From Paulownia fortunei (Eukaryota > Streptophyta > Magnoliopsida > Lamiales > Paulowniaceae): a DNA stretch of 64,000 nt. The notes below the pieces were generated by a model. That model saw only the letters and a program-made list of their open reading frames with translations, was not told the DNA's origin and ran no database searches. Position 1 is the stretch's first letter. Each line of letters opens with the position of its first letter. Both the position numbers and the translations under genes were made by a program. The stretch lies in NCBI GenBank assembly GCA_019321725.1, contig CM033111.1, forward strand, positions 3,410,001 through 3,474,000, in the 5' to 3' direction. Below are positions 35,561 through 50,810 of this stretch, piece after piece.

Positions 35561-35676
35561 GCAGAATTGGTTGGTTTTATTGTGACTAACGGGGTTGACA
35601 CAGAGGAAACGTCAAACATGGCTGATCAACAAAGAAATTGTGTAGAAAAGAAACTAGGGTTTTTCTTTTTTAGGGT

Positions 35677-35689
35677 GGCTCAGATACCT
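35677..35689 (-). other. Mutated primer-binding site of the outer Copia element
   Basis: On the minus strand aGGTATCtGAGCC, differing from the initiator-Met-tRNA site TGGTATCAGAGCC at two positions. Confidence 0.65.
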
Positions 35690-35693
35690 TTTT

Positions 35694-35716
35694 TGTATAT
35701 GCTCATATATTTCACA
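35694..35716 (-). repeat. 5' LTR remnant of the outer Copia element, about 22 bp
   Basis: Plus-strand tgtatatgctcatatatttca is identical to the terminal bases of the 3' LTR at 27173. Beyond about 35716 the match ends, so nearly all of the 5' LTR is missing. Confidence 0.72.
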
Positions 35717-35717
35717 A

Positions 35718-36032
35718 ACTATACAAATGTACTAATATTGTTAAATAATCATCACATCCTAAAAAAGGAACATTTATGAAAATTACTAAAAGTACGTCGA
35801 GAAGACCAGTTTGAAGATGTAACTGAGAGACCATCAATTTTGGGCCATTTCTGCGTGTGTCCCAGGTCAATATTTCTACTTCATATGTTGTTTCTTAACA
35901 TAGTTATACAAATGTACTAATATTCTCAAATAACCATCACATCCTAAAAAAGGAACATTTATGAAAAATACCAAAAGTACATCTAGAAGACCAGTTCGAA
36001 GATGTAACTGATAGACCATCAATTTTTTGCCA
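35718..36032. repeat. Direct repeat pair, about 130 bp each, offset about 183 bp
   Basis: Copy 1 is about 35718-35850 and copy 2 about 35901-36032. Shared landmarks are tatacaaatgtactaatatt, ccatcacatcctaaaaaagg (copy 1 has tcatcacatcctaaaaaagg), gaacatttatgaaaa, gaagatgtaactga and agaccatcaatttt. The pair lies in the first intron of the CRWN-like locus and begins almost exactly where the truncated outer 5' LTR ends. Confidence 0.82.
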
Positions 36033-36540
36033 TCATACAGTGGAAGCCGTTAGTTACAAATCCCAGACCTGCTATTGTGAAACATCGTACAGCTCATTTA
36101 TTGATTGAACAAGCCAAGTTTTAGCGATTAAAAACTAAATAATTGCACAAACAAACAAAAGGTGATTGAAACTCGGACATATGGCTTCAGGATGTCAAAT
36201 GCAAAAAGTTTCAGATTTGATTTTACTAAAATTAGGTTTTCAAGCCCATTTACCAAACCACATGAGATGGCAAGTCCTGAAAAAATGCTAAAATTTACAG
36301 CCCTTTTGTGGCTGCACTTTTGCAAATAATATTCAACATTAACCCCTAGTTTCACAGAAACCAATGGATGTGTGGCAATGGCCAAAATATAGGCCAACAA
36401 TGCCAACATTAAAGCTAACTGCCAATGCAAGCCTAGTTGTGCAAATCCTAGCTTAGTATGGAAAATCTAATACAGGTGAGATTTGAAGCTTGATTTTTGA
36501 ATCCAGGGGTTTAGTCCCCAAATCTCTCCTCTCTTCTCCT

Positions 36541-36574
36541 CCCAACCCCGCACCCCCACCCCCCCACCCCAGGG
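36541..36574. other. C-rich low-complexity tract
   Basis: Runs of four to seven C separated by single A bases in the CRWN-like first intron. The surrounding 36033-37740 holds no recognisable exon or element. Confidence 0.6.
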
Positions 36575-37754
36575 TTCCAGGTTGGCACAAGTTAAAATCG
36601 AAAGGTGGGTCAATCGTTCAAAATGAATAATCTAAGTACAGATTTATCAACTCATTGCACTCAGATTAGTCAAAACTCAAGCCAGTATGACAAGCTGGGG
36701 AGGCATTTGACAGAACAAGTGAGCTCCATAATTAAACGGCACCTAGAGAAAACATGAGCATGACATGAGCTAAAGAAAAGCAAGCAAGAGATCCTACGAA
36801 CATCACATAAAAGAAAGAGGGCTTAAAGTTGCCTAGCTTTGGAGAGCAAGAGAGAGAGATACACAAAAATATAGCAAAGAATCAAAGTTCCAAGCCAGTA
36901 TTCATTCTTGGGGACTGACAAATATCCATTATAGTTGGAAACGAAAAGAATTACTGCTCATGGCATCATAACTACATCAGATAATTGAAAAGAATCCCAG
37001 CTGGTATCTGGCTTTCATTCCTCTAATCAAAGTACCAGACTCATAATTATATTATTTGAATACTCAAGAAAAAAAGCCTTTATGGAAATTATAAGCAAGG
37101 AGGTTACAAAAGATGTAGGTAAAGATTAGACTTTTCAATTATTTTTCAGGTTCAACAATGTACATGATTTACAATTAAAAATTTCTTCAGATATTGAATT
37201 CTTAATCAACTAATTTATTTTATTAAGATGCTGACGTGTTTTTGAACAAAAACATGAAAATTTTGAGAAAGAAGATCACATGGCTCGTCTTTTATTTATA
37301 CTTCAATCTCATAGTTCTTCAATTTTACCACTGGACATCAAGCACAAGTTTTTCGCTATACTGTTTGGCATAACACCAGGAAACCATAACCATTGTAGGT
37401 ACGAAGAACTTCATTTCCTTAATGCAATAATAACAGAGGCGTTTGCTATTAATAAACTCAGAAACAGTGCTGCATAATATATGATGTTATTACAACATAA
37501 TTTTCTTCTAAAAATGTCCACAATCATCTGGCTGTACTTCTTACAAAAGTTTCACAAGTGACCATAAGAACAACCACAAAGTAAATTCTACTGGTACATG
37601 CCAGAGAAAATCTAAACCAAAAAGCAAACTACAAATAAAGAACCCCACAAACGAACATTTCGATCCAACTTAAACACACACACACACCTACACACGCACG
37701 CACACCAAAAAAGAAGGAAGAGCTAAAAAATTGCAAAAGAACTAACCTTTTTTT

Positions 37755-38051
37755 CCTTCTAACGTCTCTTTCAAGCCTTTGAATTCTCTCCACCAATGCG
37801 TCACGATCACGCCTCTCCAACGCGGCCTCATCCAACAAGCCTACCTCTCGAAACCTCCTTCAATCGTCCAGATTTTCCACATACGCTGTATCCATATCCT
37901 TACTCAACAAACCCGTAGGCGGAGGCGGCAGAAGGCCGTCACTAAACGCCACCATTTTGCCCTTCCCAGTATGGTTCGCGACCTGGACTGCTGCGCTTCG
38001 CTCTTGAGGCGCTATTGATAGCCCAGGCCACTGCCTTCTCGTAGTAAACAT
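37755..38051 (-). pseudogene. CRWN-like exon 1 with Trp-to-stop change
   Basis: It starts at ATG 38051 with MFTTRRQWPGLSI, continues through GKGKMVAFSDG and LLPPPPTGLLS, then VENLDD and TGA at 37860-37862. The same frame resumes as RRFREVGLLDEAALERRDRD and ALVERIQRLERD. Relatives have Trp between DD/ED and RRFREVGLLDEAA, so the stop replaces TGG. The exon end is uncertain (gacgttag or aaaaggttagt donors). This is the hallmark N-terminus of NMCP1-type CRWN proteins. Confidence 0.88.
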
Positions 38052-40427
38052 GGGGTGCTTTTTCTTTTAGGATTAAAATAAAAAATTAGTTTCAATTCAT
38101 AGACGAAGTTGGAAGAAACCCTGATGTGACAATCTGTAAACAATGGTGCCAGAAAAAAGGAAATGTTTTTTTGGGTACAAATGAAAATGAAAAAGAAAAT
38201 ATGTTAACGATTCTAAACGTTAACAGGTATGGATAGTTGAATGAAGGAGGAGGGTTAGTTGTTGAGGGATTTTGGGGTTCAAACATAGGATACTGAGAGA
38301 GAATGGAGAGTGATTTATCGAGAGAGAGAGAGTACAGAGTGAAGGTGGAAGAAGTCCCAATGTCCCATTCTGGTTGGGGGGGAAGACAGTTTTGTGCGGG
38401 GATGCTTTCCCGGTTGTACGGCCATATGCATAGCTGATTCAAACTGGATTCATCAAATCCATGGGTATTGAGCTCTGCCAGCATGAAATTTAACAAAATT
38501 TTCTAACTTAAAAAGTCCAAGGGAGATGCATAGATACCTTGAAATAATCAATAAGGTATACCAAACATCTTTGCATGGAGCACAAATACTATATAAGTGA
38601 ACTCCATGTAATCTAAAGATTTTAGATGAATTAGGTTCCTGACTCAGGAATCCCAATATCTTTTCTTCATCAAATCCATTGAAATTTGTCACATTAATTT
38701 GGTTCTTAATTAGGGTATCAATTTTGAGCTTAATTTAATAAATGAGTTTTAGTTGAATCTAATATAAATCAATTCGAGTAATATGTTATTTTTATATATT
38801 TATTAAATTTTTAACTTAAATGTAATCATTGAATTCTATACCAACAAACTCAATGGAGTTATTAAATTTATCTACAATGGCTGAAAATGAAACCAAATAA
38901 TGCCAACCTGTTTCTGGGTAGTTCTAAAATGCCCAACAAGTTAATTACCAATAAGAGTTTTGTGGTATTGGACTTGAGACTGCTACCCAATTTCCACACA
39001 TAAGGTAGTCCTATCCCTTGGTATTTGGGCCTACATAATCGGGTTTCGTTATGAAGCCCATTTAATATTAATCTACTACTGAGATAAAACGTAATCATGG
39101 GCTGGGCTAACGTCCATGTTTTATCAATACTACGATTTGTAGTAGTAGAAATAATTTTTCATTATTATAATAATAATAAATAATTATTATTATTATTGTT
39201 GTTGTTATTATTATTATTATTATTATTATTTCTTCAAATGAGACAGGAAACCTACTTCCTCAATGTTTTTCAAGATACAATTGGAGCCGAAATAAACAAT
39301 ATATATATATACACACAAGAATTTTGAGGAAATATATAGTTTTACTGCTATCATAAAGAAATCAAGACATTACTATTGTCAACATAATTTAAAAATACAT
39401 TAGTATTGGATTTAATGAAGAAAAGGCAGAGGCTAGTTATTTAGTTGTGGAGGTAGAAAGTGATTCTAAGTGTTTATTTTATCACTTTAGCTCATATTAT
39501 TACAACTATACGCTTTTAACCTTAGTAAACAAACAACTTCAAAATAAAGTTATACACAAATCAATGTATTTCATTATATAAAATTAAATAACTTCATATA
39601 ATATCATACATGATTTAACATACTTCATTACGTTACATAAAAAAATTATAAAGTAAATATCTTCACTAACATTTAAAAGATCCATAAGATTAAATTTAAT
39701 AATAGAGAATAGGAAATTTTTGGAATTACGGTTGATTTTTTTATTTTATTTTGAGGAATAAAGCAAGCTACAAATACTAATTGAGCCCTACAAGATGCGA
39801 CAAAAAATTAAAAATCTTTACACTTGAGTATTTGATTAAAAGTTCGAATCATACACTCTTTTATATTTAATGTAAGATAGTTATATGATATAATTGACTC
39901 ATTCCACTTAAAATCTCAATCCATAAACTATTATTCAAAGTATCGAACAACATAAAATTCATGCTGCAATTTATAATATAAGAGGTATAAATATTGATTT
40001 TTTGAGGGACCTTACTTTATATTTTCTCTAAATAGTGGAAGTAAATAAGTAGTACAAAATTTACCAAAGGGCTCCCTCTTTTATGTTATGTATATTGCCC
40101 CCCCAAAAGAACAGCGATTATTCTTACCCCTTTTATTGTCATTGCAGAAAAGGAAAAAGAGAAAAAACGCAAGGAGGAGAAGAAAAAGGAAAAGAAAAGA
40201 AAAACCGAAAACCCTACGTTATCTCGGCCCATTAACCCGCACCCTCACTTCAAAGAAGGGTCAAAATTCTCTATCTGAATAACACTAGTGTTACTCTCTC
40301 TCACAGACTTCCGATTTTCTCTTTCTACATACACATATACATACGTATATATATATGTATGATTTATCTCTTTGTTTATTTTTTGTGCAAAAATAACGGG
40401 ATAAAATTAGTTTAGGGACACAAGAAG
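38052..40427. other. Divergent intergenic region between the CRWN-like locus and DCP5
   Basis: Shared upstream region of two head-to-head loci. It holds an ATT/ATA trinucleotide tract (39161-39231), AT-rich DNA and, just before DCP5, a purine-rich stretch (40150-40210) and a leader with ctctctctc and tatatatat runs. Frames at 38092-38496 and 40088-40282 are not convincing genes. Confidence 0.5.
39161..39231. repeat. (ATT)n/(TAA)n trinucleotide microsatellite
   Basis: About 70 bp of ATT/TAA/GTT triplets with minor interruptions. Confidence 0.88.
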
Positions 40428-45562
<5,135 letters not shown>

Positions 45563-46727
45563 AGCAATGGAGCACATGCCGTGCAATTAAGTTTCTAAGT
45601 AAAACCTATTGCCAATCTTGTCCCGTGGGACAGGGATTGATTCAGGACTTGCTTGTAATTTCTGTGCATTTTATTTTGGTGGTTTAATTAATAAAATTAG
45701 GATATGGGATTTCGAATCTTTGATTTTCCCTCTGTCTACTACTTTTTTTCAATCTACTTGAGGTTGTAGTAAAAATTCCAAAGTAAGTCACACCTAAGTG
45801 ATCGTAGCTAATATTTTGTTTTGTTATACTTTTGTTAAGATGTCCTTAAATGGAGAAGTAATGGTAGAATTTAAAAAGAATGATTGATCACTCGTGGGTG
45901 TTGATATTCACGTAAGTGATAATGGGGGCCAACTTCTCCCTCTCCGGGCCTTATCATGGGAGAATTTGGTTGACTTTTTTCTTAACATTTATGCTTCAAA
46001 TGTCTCGTGTGATCAACCCGTTTTGGAAATGTTCACAAAAGAAGGGTTGAACTCTTTGAAATTGAAGGAATCTTGTCGATTTTTCTCCTGAATTAGTCAG
46101 CATGGCTGCTGTGGAACATTGTTCGGAGATCTTCTCAGGCTGCTGGAAGAAGTTTGCCTCTCTTCTATACCTGTAGAGATGTGTTGAACACATTAGTTCT
46201 GAATATTTTCTTGAATATGTACTTCAATTGTTGGGCATGACTGTGATGTGATGGCCAAATATTGCTGCAAAGTTCGAATTCATTAGCTATTCTTAATGTG
46301 TTGCAGGTTAAACCAAATGCCAAGTTCTGTGGTTTGGTGAGGGAAAGTACCCTGTGAGTCGCGGATGTAAATTGTTGTCAGCAGCGAATCTACTTTTTTA
46401 TTTGAGCCTGTTTACAAATTTGATAACATTAAACAAAACGAATCAGCTCGGTCGAGAAAAACATTTTTTTGTTATGGTTTCACCTTTTGCATAGATTATA
46501 GTATGATTGTTTCATAGATTGGAAGGTTATTGATTAAAACCCATTTATTTTTTCTTCTGATAAATGAAAAAACAGTCAATTCACAACAACAATACCAAAT
46601 AAAGCCAATAATTCACAACAAAATTGCCATTATTCATTCTTTCCAAAAGCGAGTTTACTGGCCAAGCTGCCTGAAAAGAGCTTATTTTCCTTGTTCTGTT
46701 TGTCGGGTCATTGATTTTGATTTTGAT
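45563..46727. other. Convergent 3' region between DCP5 and the dioxygenase gene
   Basis: 3' flanks of two tail-to-tail genes. A likely 3' UTR follows the DCP5 stop, with aataaaatt-type polyadenylation signals near 45688. Otherwise AT-rich; no further gene is seen. Confidence 0.5.
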
Positions 46728-48305
46728 CTATTTACATGTAGCAACTAACACCTTTCTTGGTGGGAGGGAAGGCCTTCTACCATGAAGCAAAGCTAAGTTA
46801 TCGAGAAAGAGCACATCGCCCTTCTGCCACTTGAATTGGATGCTTTCTTCTTCAATAATCTCTTCGCATCTCTTCACCACCTTCTCAGGTATTTCATTTC
46901 CGTTGGCCATCATGACGGAGCTCAGCTCCTTTCCGTGCATCCCAACCATGGTGTTGAACCACATTCTCCTTCCTTTTCTTCCATCAAACACCCTTGTCAA
47001 GGATCTTGGACCTAATATTGTCTTCACCCCACCATTTGGTAGCCATTCCATCTCCATTCCTAATGCCTTAGCCCTGCACTCAAATTCACCATTTCATTGA
47101 AATTTAAGAGCTCCATTGAGTAAGATCAAAAACCAAGATGATGCCAACATTTGCGGCTTAAATAGGCTCAAGCAGCCTAGTCACTCGAAATCAGTTCGTT
47201 CAGCACGTTCAAGCTTAACCCAGGAATAAAAAACATTCAAGCTTGGAAACATTTTGCAACTTTGTGAAAATCTTAAATTTTAGCTAGTTAGCCTGAGAAG
47301 TCTGCATCAATGATACAAAAGGTAGTTTAGCCTCGAGTCAAATCATAATCAAGAAACGAAGATACAGTTAGTGCACGACCAGCAACGCAAGCCAAATTGT
47401 AGACATGGATTGGTATGGCGACAGAGTCTATTACAACTAGTTGACAACCCAAAACACAACATTGAGAAATATTCCAAGTACCTTGTCTCTGCTTCTGCAC
47501 GATCTGATGTTCCAAAGGCATCTTCCCAACCTCGGCCTCTCATGGAAGAAGTATCGTTCTTGCTGAGAGCTGTGAAGGTGTATCTCAGTCCCTTCTCATC
47601 CAACTCCTCCACCACCTCCGGGTACTCTTCCAACATCCTTTCTGTTACACGAAAACTAGGCACAAAGGGAGTCTCCCCTCCTTCTGGTGGAGGTATTTCG
47701 CAGAAAAGTATCACTTTCTTTGGAAATTCTTTTATCTGATAATGCCAAGACAAAAAAAGAACATTGAAACATTGTAACACAATGAACTCATGTACTATTG
47801 CAATTGTGATCACCATTAGTCAACAGATTCATTTTGTCCTAACAGGTAATGATGAGTTAAAAACCATTACACTTGAATTATACCTTAAGCTAAGAAAAAA
47901 ATCAACATCATATATAGTATAGTACATTATGCAACTCACCAGGACCATCTCATGGTGGTAGTATATAAACTCAGACAAGGGACCTTCATTGGCTGTCCAA
48001 ATTCTCTTGAATACGTGCGTCCGGGGAGCGGGCCCCACATACCGTATGTCGTCCCATCCAAAGGCCTCAACAACCTCATTGAAGTCCTCAGCATTCTTGA
48101 CATCAAAGCCCCTGAGGAGGACAGCACTGTTCTTGATTATCATCTGCTCAAACCACTCCTTGTTCTCCCTTAAGGCCACCAGCAGTTGCTCCACGTCAGT
48201 TTTGCCTCCCGCCGGGGGCTGCAGCACTAGTGGCATGGTTTCACCATCCACCAGCTTTTCACCTTCACATTTTCCTACCTTGAAATCCTTGCAAGTGAAC
48301 TCCAT
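46728..48305 (-). CDS. Clavaminate synthase-like 2-oxoglutarate/Fe(II) dioxygenase (TauD family), 321 aa, 3 exons
   Basis: It resembles the plant protein At3g21360, whose physiological substrate I do not know. Exons on the minus strand: 48305-47940, 47735-47482, 47073-46728 (phases 0 and 2; donors CTG|gtgagt and AAG|gtactt; acceptors tatcag|ATA and gtgcag|GGC). The fold core is recognisable: NSAVLLRGFDV, the iron-binding His-x-Glu in YYHHEM (His117, Glu119), EFPKKVILFCE and PPPEGGETPFV. The C-terminal metal His lies in LLHGRRP (about 304) and the 2-oxoglutarate-binding Arg in PPRKVL (about 313). His-x-Glu instead of His-x-Asp also occurs in clavaminate synthase. An ATG 14 codons upstream (48347) is in frame; I prefer 48305 because the product then starts in the conserved region (MEFTCKDFKVG). 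No transit peptide is evident. It looks functional. Confidence 0.92.
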
Positions 48306-50810
48306 TGCCTCCTGAATTTGCTCTAAGCTAGTATTCGGTGATAACAATTCACAAGGCTTGTTGATGTCGCATTTACTTGCAGCAATTTATAGGTGGATCA
48401 GGTGGATACGATTGTTTCATTAGCTGTTAAATAGGGAATCAGAGGACGGTCACTTGTTAATCGGCATAATCTAGATTCTTTAATGTCGTTTTGCTGAATG
48501 TATGTTAATATCGCTAGTTTTGTCCTAGTTTAGTTTGGCTAACCTTGTCCAATTGTATTTCTTTGTTTAATATTTGGATTCCACTGTAATATTGTGATGG
48601 CTTTGTTTAACAACTACATATTTAATTTTCCATTAGACATTTGGAAGCTTAAGAATTAGACACAAAAAAATTCAGAGTCTTGGGCTTGATTTGGACCCTT
48701 ACTCTCTTCTAAAAAAAAAAAAGAGTAATTGTATTTCCTATTTATCATTCCAATTAATTAAAAAGAAAATCATTTGCAACCTGTACCCTACAAAAGTTTT
48801 TTGAAACTACTATTACAAAGATGACAGATCAATTGCACGATGAATCTACCACCGATTGCATTCGATATGGCCTATGTTGCTTGCAATTGGTTAGGGAAAT
48901 CGTCCGATTGGATTCTTTCTCCAAATAGAATACTTTTAACTTTAACATGTTATCGTTCGTTCAGAAGGAACTTTTTCTTTGGTGGATTTTGAAACAATGA
49001 ATATGTCATTGTTATTGAGATATACTTCACGATTTATAAATTTATACATCTATTTTATTTGTATTTATAATAATTTCTGTGATGCCCACTTGGGGTAATG
49101 CACGATTGCACTCTTTATTGACCAATGAGTTCTTATGACTATCTTGTTCAATCCAGTGGCAAAGATGTTATCTGCCACCTAACTTTCTAAAGAAAATGTC
49201 AGGTCTTGGTGATGTAACTGGATTAGTCAAATATCCCACAAAAAATAATAGGAAGAAACTTTACGAGTTACTTGTATTTAATAGGAGCTGAAGTGGTGTG
49301 CATCACAAAAATGTTAAAATATAAAAAAAAATAAAAAATAATAATAATATATATATATATATATTTATATGATTTTTATGATAAGCAACTGCATGTTGCT
49401 TGATCTTTTGCAATATAGGTGCTGTTAGTAAGATCTTGTGAAGACTTTGCAGTTCTTTTCTCATTATTTTGAACCATGGATTGGTTGCTTGCAGACTCTA
49501 AAGAAAATGTCAGACTCTTCTTTTAAAATTTTGTAAAATATAATTGGGCATTTATTCAACTTTCAAAATATGTTATAAAATATTTTAAATAATTTATAAG
49601 CTTAATATTTAAATTCAAGCAATTACATCCAAAATGGATGAGAGTAGATTTGGATTGGATTCAATATTATTGTGGTACTCTATTATGAGATTATTTTATG
49701 TAATTTATATTTTTTACTGAATATAATTTTAAATTGGATAAATTGGTATTTCATTCTTTAAAATTTCACCACTTTAACATTTTAGTGTTTAATAGTAACT
49801 TAAAAATATTTTACTCTCTTAATTTATATTATTTATAACACTTCGTCACCCCTAATAACACTTTCATATCAAATTTTATTTGAAAAGTTATTTATCGGTA
49901 GTTATTGTATGCTTTACTCTCTTATTTCTTGCTCAAAAATTAAGTAAAAAGTTTCGTAATATCAATGATGAAAATACGGGTAATATTAATCGCAATACGA
50001 AAAACAAGTTCATTATTCTTTTTATGTTTAGTTTTTTACTTCCTTAGATCATCAATTTTTATTTCATTGGTCTATTGTTAAAATTGCTACATAATTAAAA
50101 AATACAATTCAGATTTTTTTTTCCCCTCAAAATAAAATAGGTAGAGTTTCCATATTAACTATAAGTCATGGAGCTACCAAACTAATGTACCAACGCCCAC
50201 ACACAAAAGAACTTGAGAATTGAGATACCAATGTATCACTGTCCTTTTGGCATTTAAAATAGTGAGGATTTGTTTTGGGAAGAAAAAAGGAAAGGACAGC
50301 TAAGTTTGGAATTTTGATCACAAGTTTTAATGAGAAATTCAGAATGAAAAAACAATATTAATAATAAATTATGAATTTATAGTATAATTTAAATGAAAAA
50401 ACATTTTATATATTTGAAATATATAAAATCCAAGATCCAAATATAATCAATGCAACTTATTAAATTCATGAGACAACATTAGACTCTCTTCTTAGATATA
50501 TTAAGATATACATCATGGACAGATAAATTAATAAATCCAAGATATAGAAAGCGTGAGAAATGGAGAGAAGCTTTTTGCAGTATACATTCATATTCTCATT
50601 GATGGATGGTTGGTACTCTATGAAGGTGGTCTAACCCTCCACTTCAAGTCTATGATTTGCATTTTTCTTCTCTGCGCCGCTCAATGCTTTCTCATGTTCC
50701 TTAGTCCAATACCAAAACCAACTCTGATTCCCTAATCCTAATTTCCTCTGCCCCCATTAAAGAATTAAGAAAAAAAGACACAGTTGGAGAGATAGGAAAA
50801 ACCCTAAAAG
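48306..50810. other. Divergent intergenic region, dioxygenase to SLH gene
   Basis: AT-rich DNA between two head-to-head genes, with an (AT)n tract near 49347-49364. I see no coding content. The leader of the downstream gene is probably within 50700-50810. Confidence 0.5.

Larger units (their letters stand above)
27173..35716 (-). mobile_element. Outer Ty1/Copia LTR retrotransposon, degenerate, interrupted by an inner element
   Basis: In minus orientation it reads: 5' LTR remnant (35694-35716), primer-binding site (35677-35689), gag (35560-34996, resuming 31157-30850), protease region, integrase, reverse transcriptase, RNase H (to 27393), polypurine tract (27386-27394) and 3' LTR (27385-27173). 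The inner element at 31158-34990 splits gag: removing it and one copy of the 5-bp target duplication joins the two halves as DEM plus FVEVRREES. Many stops and frameshifts show it is inactive. It sits inside an intron of the CRWN-like gene. Confidence 0.9.
21839..38051 (-). pseudogene. CROWDED NUCLEI (CRWN/NMCP1-type) nuclear-lamina gene, disrupted by nested retrotransposons and nonsense codons
   Basis: CRWN proteins are long coiled-coil proteins of the plant nuclear periphery that set nuclear size and chromatin organisation. Pieces in the right order on the minus strand give exon 1, coiled-coil exons, the QFI-type end of the rod, the [10 protein letters not shown] nuclear-localisation block, YNLRRHKT, and the family C-terminus ([16 protein letters not shown]). 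The coding sequence is broken by in-frame stops at 37860-37862 (at a conserved Trp), 27003-27005, 24471-24473 (at a conserved Gln) and 23455-23457. There are also frameshifts near 26670 and 25420, a three-copy internal duplication, and about 8.5 kb of Copia DNA between exon 1 and the next recognisable exon. No exon coding the family's QYNMGLLLIEKKEW segment was found. Splice sites of the last exons are still good, so a short transcript is conceivable. The individual parts are listed separately. Confidence 0.88.

Noticed and set aside
40088..40282. 64-codon Lys/Arg-rich frame before DCP5
   Set aside because: Translation of an A/G-rich stretch; likely promoter or leader DNA.
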